A stretch of 64,000 nt of DNA. It comes from Bacteroidales bacterium (lineage in GTDB: Bacteria; Bacteroidota; Bacteroidia; Bacteroidales; Marinilabiliaceae). The notes beneath the pieces are model-generated. The model was not told where the DNA came from. It searched no databases and saw nothing but the letters and a program-made list of their open reading frames with translations. The DNA is taken from contig JALEMI010000002.1 in the NCBI GenBank assembly GCA_022768325.1, positions 1 through 64,000 on the forward strand, in the 5' to 3' direction. Made by a program: the position numbers and the translations under genes. Of the stretch, positions 52,574 through 59,711 are shown piece by piece (position 1 is the stretch's first letter; every line of letters starts with the position of its first letter).

Positions 52574-53721
52574 TGGGCAAATAGTTTATTTGCTGCCTGC
52601 TTTACCTCATTATTCGGGTAGTCGAGACGGAAGGAGCTTGTCGTAGGGAAAAACTCCTTGATTGTCAAGTAGCCGCTTTGATAGATTAGCGGGAGGAGCT
52701 GCTGATTGTCGGCCCGATATTCGCGGAATTGGTCGCTTGTGTAAATGTTCTCTATGAGCTTGTCGATGTCGTGGCTGCCGGCGGCAAGCATCCGGTCGAG
52801 AAGTGAAGGGGTTCCTGTGGAGAACCAGTAATCGCCGAGTTCATTCTTTCTCAATGCGTTCAAAAGGCTGAACGGGTTATATACGTCCGCCATTTTCCTA
52901 CTAAAATGGTAGCCGTCGTACTGTTTACGCAGCGACTCGCGCATCTCTTGGTAAGAGCATCCGCAGCCCTTGGCCATGTCCTCTATTTGCTTGTGAAAAT
53001 AGGTCTCGATTTCTTCGTCGGTTATGCCACAAATCGCCTCATATTGCGATTCCATACTGATGTCGATGAGCTGGTTAAGCCCGCTGAATATGCTGACTTG
53101 CGGGAACTTGGTAATGCCCGTGAGAAAGACAAACCTCAAATCTTCATCGGCAGCCTTTAGGGAGGAGTAAAAGGCGCGGAGGAACTCTCGGTTGTACTCT
53201 TCGAGGCTGACCTTCACGTTGTTACGCTCCACCATGTCGGGCAGCCCTATGACATCGAGCAGCGGCTTGTCGTATTCGTCAACAAGGACCACGCATGGCT
53301 GTTGGGTCTGCTCGTGAGCAGCCTTTAGCACCTTGGAGAAACGCCGCCCGAGCCCCAGTTTGACATTCGGCTCGACATTGTACATCTTTTCCCATGTTGA
53401 GACGTATTCCTCCACAGAATCGCGGAGAGCGTTTTTCTCACTAAAACTGTCGCCATTGCCAAAGTCGATGTGGAAAACGGGATACTTAGTCCACGCCTTT
53501 TCAAGCGATTCGATTTTCAGGCCTGCGAAAAGCTCCTTCTCGCCGAGGAAATAGCTCTCGAGCGTCGAGACGAGAAGACTCTTGCCGAAACGACGCGGAC
53601 GCCCGAGGAAGTAGACAGCCCCCTCGTCGACGAGAGAGTAGACAAGATCCGTCTTGTCTACATAAACGAAGCCGTTATTTATCAACTTCTTGAAAGACTG
53701 TACGCCAATAGGGAATTTCAT
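52570..53721 (-). CDS. AAA-ATPase-like protein lacking its usual C-terminal nuclease domain
   Basis: 383 residues. Walker A in G-R-P-R-R-F-G-K-S (40-48), Walker B in V-V-L-V-D-E-Y-D, and sensor-like F-L-T-G-I-T-K-F. This is the AAA-ATPase_like (PF09820) domain, very frequent in Bacteroidetes and normally followed by a PD-(D/E)XK nuclease domain for a total near 520 residues. Here the protein stops at the linker (L-D-Y-P-N-N-E-V-K) and the HTH gene begins in the stop codon. A perfect -7 box lies 28 bp upstream. Confidence 0.85.
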   Translation of the reverse strand: MKFPIGVQSFKKLINNGFVYVDKTDLVYSLVDEGAVYFLGRPRRFGKSLLVSTLESYFLGEKELFAGLKIESLEKAWTKYPVFHIDFGNGDSFSEKNALRDSVEEYVSTWEKMYNVEPNVKLGLGRRFSKVLKAAHEQTQQPCVVLVDEYDKPLLDVIGLPDMVERNNVKVSLEEYNREFLRAFYSSLKAADEDLRFVFLTGITKFPQVSIFSGLNQLIDISMESQYEAICGITDEEIETYFHKQIEDMAKGCGCSYQEMRESLRKQYDGYHFSRKMADVYNPFSLLNALRKNELGDYWFSTGTPSLLDRMLAAGSHDIDKLIENIYTSDQFREYRADNQQLLPLIYQSGYLTIKEFFPTTSSFRLDYPNNEVKQAANKLFAQ

Positions 53722-53748
53722 TTGCGTCTCCGTTTTTGCTTATAAACA

Positions 53749-53756
53749 CAAATATA
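53749..53756 (-). promoter_or_regulatory. -7 element of the ATPase-HTH operon
   Basis: TATATTTG on the minus strand, exact TAnnTTTG. Confidence 0.5.
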
Positions 53757-53841
53757 GGCATTTAGCGGTCAACGAGGAAGCCGCGGCAAGGCTTGCGGGG
53801 GCAGAAGGGCAGCTAAAAGAGTGGAGGAGCGGCGGCTTTCG

Positions 53842-53874
53842 TTTAACAAATATTAATCATAATCACTATATTTG
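53842..53874 (+). promoter_or_regulatory. Promoter of fbp
   Basis: TTTA (53842-53845), 21 bp, TATATTTG (53867-53874). The transcript would start about 15 nt before the ATG at 53896. Confidence 0.6.
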
Positions 53875-53895
53875 TATAAAGCACTAAGGAAAACG

Positions 53896-55881
53896 ATGAC
53901 GAAACAATATGCCCCCCAGGACCTCCAGGCCGACAAGCGATACCTCCTCCTCTTGGCCGAAAAGTTTCCCAACATATCCGCCGCAGCGACAGAGATTGTG
54001 AACTTACAGGCCATATTGAGCCTGCCGAAAGGTACGGAGCACTTCCTCTCGGACCTTCACGGGGAGAGCACGGCCTTCCACCACGTATTGAAAAACGCGT
54101 CGGGCGTAATCCGCCGTAAGGTGGACGACATATTTGGCATGACCATGCGCCGCGAGGACCGCGACACGTTGTGCTCGCTAATCTACTACCCGTGCGAGAA
54201 GCTGGAGCAAGTGAAGAGCGACGGCGGGATTGACCTTGAAGACTGGTACCGCACGGAGCTGTTCCACGTGGTGGCCGTGGCGAGGGTCGTCGCGTCGAAA
54301 TATACGCACTCGAAAGTGCGCCGGGCGTTGCCTCCCGAATTTGCCTACGTGATTGAGGAGCTGCTCTATGAGAGCCAGACCGAGGAGGACAAGCAGAGCT
54401 ATTACGCCAGCTTGATAAGCTCGATTGTGAACATCGGGCGTTCGGAAGAGTTCATCATTGCCATCAGCCGGTTGATACACAGGCTCGTGATTGACACACT
54501 GCACATTGTGGGCGACGTGTACGACCGCGGGCCGGGGGCTTGCGACATCATGGAGTCGCTGTGCTCGTACCACGACTTTGACATCCAGTGGGGAAATCAT
54601 GACATCTCGTGGATGGGCGCGGCTGTGGGGAATTTGGCCCTTATTGCCAACGTTGTGCGCATCTCGATTCGCTATGCTAACGTCGAGACCCTTGAAGAGG
54701 GGTACTCAATAAACCTCCTGCCGTTGGCCACGTTTGCCATAGACCATTACGGCATGGACCCTTGCGAGCGTTTTCAGGCGCAAGAGTTTGAGGACAACAG
54801 CCGCATGAGCCGCTCGAAACAGCTCATGGCCAAGATGCACAAGGCAATCTCGATAATCCAGTTCAAGTTAGAGGGGCAAATAATCTCGCGACATCCCGAG
54901 TATGGAATGGACGACAGGATGCTGCTCAAAGCCATTGACTACGACAACGGCACGATAACCGTTGACGGGCAGACATATCCGCTGAAAGACAAGCTCTTCC
55001 CGACAATTGACCCCGCAAACCCGTACGTCTTGAGCCTTGAGGAAGAGCAGCTGATGAGCCAGCTCCACCACTCGTTTACGCACTCCGAGAAGCTGCAAAA
55101 GCACATCCGCTGCATATACAACCACGGCAGCCTGTACCTTGTCCGCAACAACTGCCTGCTATATCACGCCGCCATCCCCCTCGATGCCGACGGGGAGTTT
55201 AAGAGCGTCGGCGTTGGCGGGAAAGAGTATTCGGGTCGCGCCCTGATGGACAGGATTGACAAGATGGTCCGCACGGCCTACTTTGGCGAGGCGGGCAGCA
55301 CGGAGAAGGCTGAGGCCGTGGACTATATGTGGTACCTATGGTGCGGAGCCGATTCGCCACTCTACAACAAGGACAAGATGACCACCTTCGAGCGGTATTT
55401 CATTGACGTTGACGACGTTAACCGCGAGGTTAAGGGTTCGTATTACGAATATGCGAACGGCGTGGAGACCTGCGAAAAGATAATGAAGGAGTTCGGGCTT
55501 GCGCCAGACAAATCGCGAATAATAAACGGACATACGCCCGTAAGAACCATGCAAGGCGAGAGCCCTACGAGGGCCGACGGCAAGAGGCTCGTGATTGACG
55601 GCGGGTTCTCAAAACCGTATCATAAGACGACGGGCATTGCGGGCTATACGCTGATTTACAACAGCCACGGCCTGCAACTGGTTCAGCATGAGGCTTTTGA
55701 GAGCAAAGAGAAGGCCATTGAGGACGGCGTGGACATCCACAGCCGTGTACAACTGGAGGAGTTCAAGTACCACAGGATGCTCGTGCGCGACACGGACCGC
55801 GGCCGCGAGCTGCAAGGGCAGGTGGAGAACCTCGAAAAACTACTCCAGGCGTACAGGAACGGCTTGATAAAAGAGAGTTGA
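53896..55881 (+). CDS. fbp: Class III fructose-1,6-bisphosphatase
   Basis: 661 residues from the ATG at 53896 (M-T-K-Q-Y-A-P-Q); a TTG 8 codons upstream falls in the promoter. Metallophosphatase motifs: L-S-D-L-H-G-E near 55, G-D-V-Y-D-R-G, W-G-N-H-D, and N-G-H-T-P near the C-terminus. This is the gluconeogenic FBPase type of Firmicutes and Bacteroidetes. It converges on the lipoprotein gene at 55892 with 10 bp between stops. Confidence 0.95.
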   Translation: MTKQYAPQDLQADKRYLLLLAEKFPNISAAATEIVNLQAILSLPKGTEHFLSDLHGESTAFHHVLKNASGVIRRKVDDIFGMTMRREDRDTLCSLIYYPCEKLEQVKSDGGIDLEDWYRTELFHVVAVARVVASKYTHSKVRRALPPEFAYVIEELLYESQTEEDKQSYYASLISSIVNIGRSEEFIIAISRLIHRLVIDTLHIVGDVYDRGPGACDIMESLCSYHDFDIQWGNHDISWMGAAVGNLALIANVVRISIRYANVETLEEGYSINLLPLATFAIDHYGMDPCERFQAQEFEDNSRMSRSKQLMAKMHKAISIIQFKLEGQIISRHPEYGMDDRMLLKAIDYDNGTITVDGQTYPLKDKLFPTIDPANPYVLSLEEEQLMSQLHHSFTHSEKLQKHIRCIYNHGSLYLVRNNCLLYHAAIPLDADGEFKSVGVGGKEYSGRALMDRIDKMVRTAYFGEAGSTEKAEAVDYMWYLWCGADSPLYNKDKMTTFERYFIDVDDVNREVKGSYYEYANGVETCEKIMKEFGLAPDKSRIINGHTPVRTMQGESPTRADGKRLVIDGGFSKPYHKTTGIAGYTLIYNSHGLQLVQHEAFESKEKAIEDGVDIHSRVQLEEFKYHRMLVRDTDRGRELQGQVENLEKLLQAYRNGLIKES

Positions 55882-55891
55882 GGGCGGGCGG

Positions 55892-56653
55892 CTACTCCCA
55901 AATAAAGGTATACGTTTGGGCGTAGTAGCTGTCGTCTACGTAGAATAAAGCTGTCGCCTCCATGACGTAGCCGTCGTCGTAATACTTGTACAAATAGCTA
56001 TATGTGACGCCATTATTATTGGTCGTCATGAAAGTGTCGGGCATTTCGGACGTGCGGATGCCGAAGAGTTCGGGGTGTACCCATTTCAGGAAATCGCGCT
56101 CGCCTGAAAAAATTGGGGGCATAAAGCCGTTGCAATCTTCGCCATCGTACTTGTAGGTGTTCTTGCCGCCAAAAGAGGCTTTCCTATTGAGCAGCTTGTC
56201 GCCTTTCCATTCGTATTCGTAACTGGCGGACACTTTCCTCTTCCGGAACCGCTCCTCATATTCCAATTGCGTGTTCTCCTTCTTTAGACGGCCCGCCTCA
56301 TAGGTGAACTCGAAATGTCCGCCTTCCATGTCTATGCGCGTCACCATGTTGTCATTGAGGGAGTTCACACGATAGCCACCGTCATTGTTGGCCCTGGCCT
56401 CCCCAATCCTATTCTTGGACCAGTCGTAAACGGCAATTACGTTGTTTTCGTCACCTGTCACGAAGAAGAGCTTGCCGTCCTTGTCGTAATGGAAGTTATA
56501 GACATTGTCGTCGTATCCCGACACCACAATCTGGACCAACTTCTTCTGCAAGACGACGACGCCATAGTCGTTTTTCACCTTGTCGCAAGCCGAGATGACG
56601 GCGAGGAGCAGGACTGCGGCAACAGCCCCAACAAGAAATCTGAGTGTTTTCAT
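55892..56653 (-). CDS. Lipoprotein, DUF4595-like, paralogue 2 of 3
   Basis: 253 residues. SP-II signal M-K-T-L-R-F, ending V-I-S-A-C. Contains Q-K-K-L-V-Q-I-V, Y-D-K-D-G-K-L, H-P-E-L-F-G-I-R-T-S-E-M-P-D and Y-D-D-G-Y-V, all shared with the lipoproteins at 5378 and 58719. Ends T-F-I-W-E, like paralogue 3 (T-Y-F-W-E). Function unknown; likely outer-membrane anchored. A C8 tract lies about 80 bp upstream of its ATG. Confidence 0.75.
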   Translation of the reverse strand: MKTLRFLVGAVAAVLLLAVISACDKVKNDYGVVVLQKKLVQIVVSGYDDNVYNFHYDKDGKLFFVTGDENNVIAVYDWSKNRIGEARANNDGGYRVNSLNDNMVTRIDMEGGHFEFTYEAGRLKKENTQLEYEERFRKRKVSASYEYEWKGDKLLNRKASFGGKNTYKYDGEDCNGFMPPIFSGERDFLKWVHPELFGIRTSEMPDTFMTTNNNGVTYSYLYKYYDDGYVMEATALFYVDDSYYAQTYTFIWE

Positions 56654-56691
56654 ATCTGTTTGTTTATGAGAGACCTATATGATTTCGATGG

Positions 56692-56699
56692 CAAAAGTA
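56692..56699 (-). promoter_or_regulatory. -7 element of lipoprotein paralogue 2
   Basis: TACTTTTG on the minus strand matches TAnnTTTG, 38 bp before the ATG. The C8 tract (56732-56739) lies 32 bp further upstream. Confidence 0.5.
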
Positions 56700-57099
56700 G
56701 AGCGAGGTCTTGCCAAATATTGTCATGGTGAGGGGGGGGAAGCGCGGCAAGAACCACGGCTCTTTTCATTTAGGAACTCTTCGTAGTGTCAGCAAGCGGC
56801 GAGAAAACCGCTCCCCCCCATGGAAGACAGTCGCATAGCGTGTTTTTGATGAATGTGAGGACGGCCAGGAGACCGCCCTCCTTGCACCGTTACTATCTTA
56901 TATTTCAATATGTTAGACCGACCTTTGCGCCGGGTACATCCGCTTCACATATGTTTACTGAGGTACTGCCTTACAGGCCAGCGTAGGTGTGACCAGGAAA
57001 AAACAACGGATAATTGATTCGCCTGTGGGGATATGGAAGTGGCAGGGAGGTTAGGTTGATGTGGATGTTGTCATTTTGAGGAATGCGAACGCCAGGCAA
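56700..57099. other. Intergenic region between lipoprotein 2 and abiEii
   Basis: About 400 bp with a poly-G/C tract at 56732-56739 and a short AGCGG/CCGCT stem near 56790-56812. No gene or clear terminator for abiEii seen. Confidence 0.4.
56732..56739. repeat. C8/G8 tract upstream of lipoprotein 2
   Basis: Eight G on the plus strand (C8 reading toward the lipoprotein, then TCA). The same C8-TCA order lies upstream of paralogue 3. Confidence 0.6.
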
Positions 57100-57921
57100 T
57101 TACTCTACAACCATCAAATCAGCCAATTGCACAAAGTATTCATTAGACCAAATCTCCAAATCCCTACTGTCCTCCACATAAGGCAATACGTCTTGCTTCA
57201 CAAGCTCAATGTCCGCCTTCATCAACCGCTCCTTAAGCGTTTGCATGAATTGCTCTTTCGACACATCAGCATTATTGAACTCACGTATTCTCTCGCTTAG
57301 GTGGCTGAAATTCAAGGGTATCCTCTTCTTTACGTACCATTCGAAATCATACCAATCGCGCCCCTTAACCCTCCTCTGCCAAGAACGGTAGACAAGGGCG
57401 TGCATTTTCCCCGCAAAGAGGTCAGGCAAAACGAAACAATTAACCGAGAAAGAATAAGGCTCAACAATCAGTCGCTGCTCTGTAGAAAAACGAAGAGGCG
57501 GGTCGGTGTCCAGTTCGAGTTTGACTTTCAGCGTTTTATGGGTCTGAAATTTCAGGTCGTAGGCCTCGGTGTTCTCTTTGAGGAACGCAGACTCCACGCC
57601 TCCAAACTTCTTTTTCTCCTTCTTTGTAATCATCACGGGCATCCCCATGGAGTCAAACTCCTCGACTACTGGTTGGAAGAAATCCTCAATATGGATATCG
57701 CTGTTCTTCTCAATCAGAGAGAAATCCATATCCTCAGAATACCGCCTTAGCCCGTGAAAGATGCGCAGACACGTGCCTCCGTAGAAAGCAGCATATTTGA
57801 AGAAGCCACCTCTTCGCAGACCTGCTAACGCCACTTTTTGCATCACCTCGCGTTGGGCGTTGCACAAATCCTCGTCAGTCTTTGGCTTGTAGCCTTCAAC
57901 AATTTCATCAAACCTACTCAT
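57100..57921 (-). CDS. abiEii: AbiEii/AbiGii family nucleotidyltransferase toxin
   Basis: 273 residues. The nucleotidyltransferase signature G48-G-T-x-L-R, then R-Y-S-E-D-M-D-F (60-67), is followed by K-x-K-L-E-L-D and D-L-F-A-G-K-M-H-A-L-V-Y-R, and R-D-W-Y-D. AbiEii toxins transfer nucleotides (studied members target tRNA) and cause growth arrest or phage abortive infection. It overlaps abiEi by 8 bp. All main motifs are intact, so it is probably active. Confidence 0.9.
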   Translation of the reverse strand: MSRFDEIVEGYKPKTDEDLCNAQREVMQKVALAGLRRGGFFKYAAFYGGTCLRIFHGLRRYSEDMDFSLIEKNSDIHIEDFFQPVVEEFDSMGMPVMITKKEKKKFGGVESAFLKENTEAYDLKFQTHKTLKVKLELDTDPPLRFSTEQRLIVEPYSFSVNCFVLPDLFAGKMHALVYRSWQRRVKGRDWYDFEWYVKKRIPLNFSHLSERIREFNNADVSKEQFMQTLKERLMKADIELVKQDVLPYVEDSRDLEIWSNEYFVQLADLMVVE

Positions 57922-58549
57922 ATCGCCTTACAATTTTTATCAGGTTCTCAATTGTCGCCTGTTTCCTGCCGCAGTTTGCGCACTGAGACAGGATGTCGGT
58001 GTTGAAAGATGAGAGTTCGTCCATGTCAAACCTCAGGTCTTCTTCAAGATAGCGGAGCAAAGCCGCAACGGAAAGGCACGGCACGTATGCGTCGGTGAGA
58101 ATGGTGTCGCAGAGCGCCTTCTCGGGGGAGGCTATGACAAACGTGGCGCCGTCGTTTGTTGCAGTCCTCTGCCCTATTGTGTAATAAGAGGCGGGGACCT
58201 GACGGTATGAGAACCGCCCCAATTTATTCTCAAAAGAGCGAGACCTCTTGAAACACACTGCCGTCAGTTCGTTCACCCGCTCGGGAATCAGCCCGTAGAA
58301 ACTTAATGCCCATTGTCGGGAAAGATATGACGGCCCGTAGATATGGTTTGAGCATATTGGCGCAGAGGGCGGAAAACCGAGGGCTGTTCCGTCCATGACA
58401 TAAAGACCCCGTTTCAGCCGAATCGCTTCGCCCGCCCTCTCCATCTGCATTAGCTTCATGTTGGGCGACTTATATTTTCCCAACATGGCCACCAGCTCCT
58501 CGCCTGATATTGGGATGTTGCGAATTGTCTTTACAACATCTACATTCAT
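57914..58549 (-). CDS. abiEi: AbiEi family antitoxin/transcriptional regulator
   Basis: 211 residues. N-terminal winged helix (S-G-E-E-L-V-A-M-L-G, then R-L-K-R-G-L-Y-V at about 43-50), followed by the AbiEi antitoxin region (S-N-H-I-Y-G-P-S-Y-L-S, S-P-E-K-A-L-C-D-T). AbiEi proteins repress their own promoter and counter AbiEii without binding it (type IV). Upstream there is an inverted repeat spanning the -33 box. Confidence 0.88.
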   Translation of the reverse strand: MNVDVVKTIRNIPISGEELVAMLGKYKSPNMKLMQMERAGEAIRLKRGLYVMDGTALGFPPSAPICSNHIYGPSYLSRQWALSFYGLIPERVNELTAVCFKRSRSFENKLGRFSYRQVPASYYTIGQRTATNDGATFVIASPEKALCDTILTDAYVPCLSVAALLRYLEEDLRFDMDELSSFNTDILSQCANCGRKQATIENLIKIVRRYE

Positions 58550-58572
58550 CTACCGAAATGGTTGTTTCCCCA

Positions 58573-58604
58573 CAAATCTATAAAACTGCGCACAGATAAT
58601 CAAT
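58573..58604 (-). promoter_or_regulatory. Promoter of abiEi-abiEii
   Basis: ATTG (58601-58604), 20 bp, TAGATTTG (58573-58580), exact -7 box, 24 bp before the ATG. Confidence 0.7.
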
Positions 58605-58621
58605 AATTTCTTTATTATCTG
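58593..58621. promoter_or_regulatory. Candidate AbiEi operator: inverted repeat around the -33 box
   Basis: CAGATAAT (58593-58600) and ATTATCTG (58614-58621), perfect 8-bp arms with a 13-bp centre holding the -33 ATTG. The outer bases are also nearly symmetric (GCGC... / ...CGCG). Position fits autorepression. Confidence 0.65.
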
Positions 58622-58635
58622 CGCGTAGGATTATA

Positions 58636-58644
58636 GGGGGGGGG
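58636..58644. repeat. C9/G9 tract upstream of the abiE promoter
   Basis: Nine G on the plus strand between the abiE operator and the terminator of lipoprotein 3. Confidence 0.6.
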
Positions 58645-58649
58645 AGTAA

Positions 58650-58687
58650 GCAGAAAAGCCAACCTGGCGAGGGGCGCAGGTTAGCTT
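58650..58687 (-). terminator. Terminator of lipoprotein 3
   Basis: AAGCTAACCTG and CAGGTTGGCTT (one U.G pair), 10-nt loop, then TTCTG on the minus strand. Confidence 0.6.
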
Positions 58688-58718
58688 TAGGGGTTATGTT
58701 TTCTGATACGAGGGGATG

Positions 58719-59546
58719 TTATTCCCAGAAGTATGTTACTTTTTTATAATAGCGGCCGTTCTCGTACGTTTGGGTGACGGACTCCAAATAACCGTCGCTG
58801 TAGAAGGTATATGAGAGCTCATTACGATTTTCATATCCGTATTTGTCACGGCTTATTTCGTAGTCAGGCAACTGATTTGTGCGGACACCGAAAAGTTCGG
58901 GATGTACAACAGCAAGGTCATCCACACAACCTCCAATCAACGGGATGTAGCCTTTGCATGTTTTCCCGCTGTAATTAAATACATAGTCGGCAGAACCACT
59001 CTCAGAAAACTTCACCATCCTGTCACCTTCCCAAGAATAGTAGTATTCGTTGGTATAAGAGCCGTCTATTTCAGTCGTTATTGCTATTCTCTTGTCGGAG
59101 TCGTATTGGTATGCATCGCCGTCATAATCAGGATGAGTTCGCCTCGTTACCAAATTGTCAGAAAGAGCATAAGTAAAGTCGCCTGTGTAGCCACCGTCGT
59201 TATAGTGGACCGTAATGGAGTTTTCCGCCCAAGTATACGATTCTGTATATGAACGACATACGAAACCAGAACCTTCGGGCTCGTAGTGTTCTTGTTCCAA
59301 CCTGATAAGCCTTCCTTTGGAGTCGTATCTGAGGACAATAGTGTCGACTTCGATATCGAAGTAACTGCCTTCGCGTTCTTCTTCATACTCGACAATCTTC
59401 ACGAGCTTCTTCTGGTTGACGACGACGCCATCTTCGGATGTAACGGGTTGCGAGTTGTCGTCATCATCGTCGTCGTCGCACGATGTGGCGAAAGCGGACA
59501 GCATAACAGCTACGATTGCCATCCCCAAAAATCTGGGTGTTTTCAT
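58719..59546 (-). CDS. Lipoprotein, DUF4595-like, paralogue 3 of 3
   Basis: 275 residues from the ATG at 59546 (M-K-T-P-R-F-L-G); a longer upstream reading crosses a TA repeat and is rejected. SP-II signal ending F-A-T-S-C and seven Asp. Shares Q-K-K-L-V-K-I-V, Y-D-S-K-G-R-L, H-P-E-L-F-G-V-R-T-N-Q-L-P-D and S-D-G-Y-L with paralogues 1 and 2. Function unknown. A C8 tract and a TA repeat lie in the upstream region. Confidence 0.75.
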   Translation of the reverse strand: MKTPRFLGMAIVAVMLSAFATSCDDDDDDDNSQPVTSEDGVVVNQKKLVKIVEYEEEREGSYFDIEVDTIVLRYDSKGRLIRLEQEHYEPEGSGFVCRSYTESYTWAENSITVHYNDGGYTGDFTYALSDNLVTRRTHPDYDGDAYQYDSDKRIAITTEIDGSYTNEYYYSWEGDRMVKFSESGSADYVFNYSGKTCKGYIPLIGGCVDDLAVVHPELFGVRTNQLPDYEISRDKYGYENRNELSYTFYSDGYLESVTQTYENGRYYKKVTYFWE

Positions 59547-59580
59547 TAATTGGAACTTTGTTTTAGAAATTCGGCACGAA

Positions 59581-59595
59581 TATATATATATATAT
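59581..59595. repeat. TA dinucleotide repeat in the upstream region of lipoprotein 3
   Basis: Seven and a half TA units. A GTTG upstream and a TATATTCG at its lower edge (59577-59584) are 24 bp apart, so loss of two units would give the usual 20-bp promoter spacing. Confidence 0.5.
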
Positions 59596-59619
59596 CCAAA
59601 TTTTAACTCAACTATTTGA

Positions 59620-59627
59620 GGGGGGGG
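59620..59627. repeat. C8/G8 tract upstream of lipoprotein 3
   Basis: Eight G on the plus strand; C8 followed by TCA on the coding strand, as at lipoprotein 2. Confidence 0.6.
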
Positions 59628-59647
59628 AGGTAAATGGATAGGGACGG

Positions 59648-59694
59648 ACAAAGACGAAGCCACCCCTCACGACATCGTTGTCATGAGGGGCGGC
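59648..59694 (-). terminator. Terminator of glyS
   Basis: GCCGCCCCTCA and TGAGGGGTGGC (one G.U pair) around a 14-nt loop, then a moderately T-rich run. Confidence 0.65.
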
Positions 59695-59711
59695 GGTATT
59701 GAAAAAAGAGC

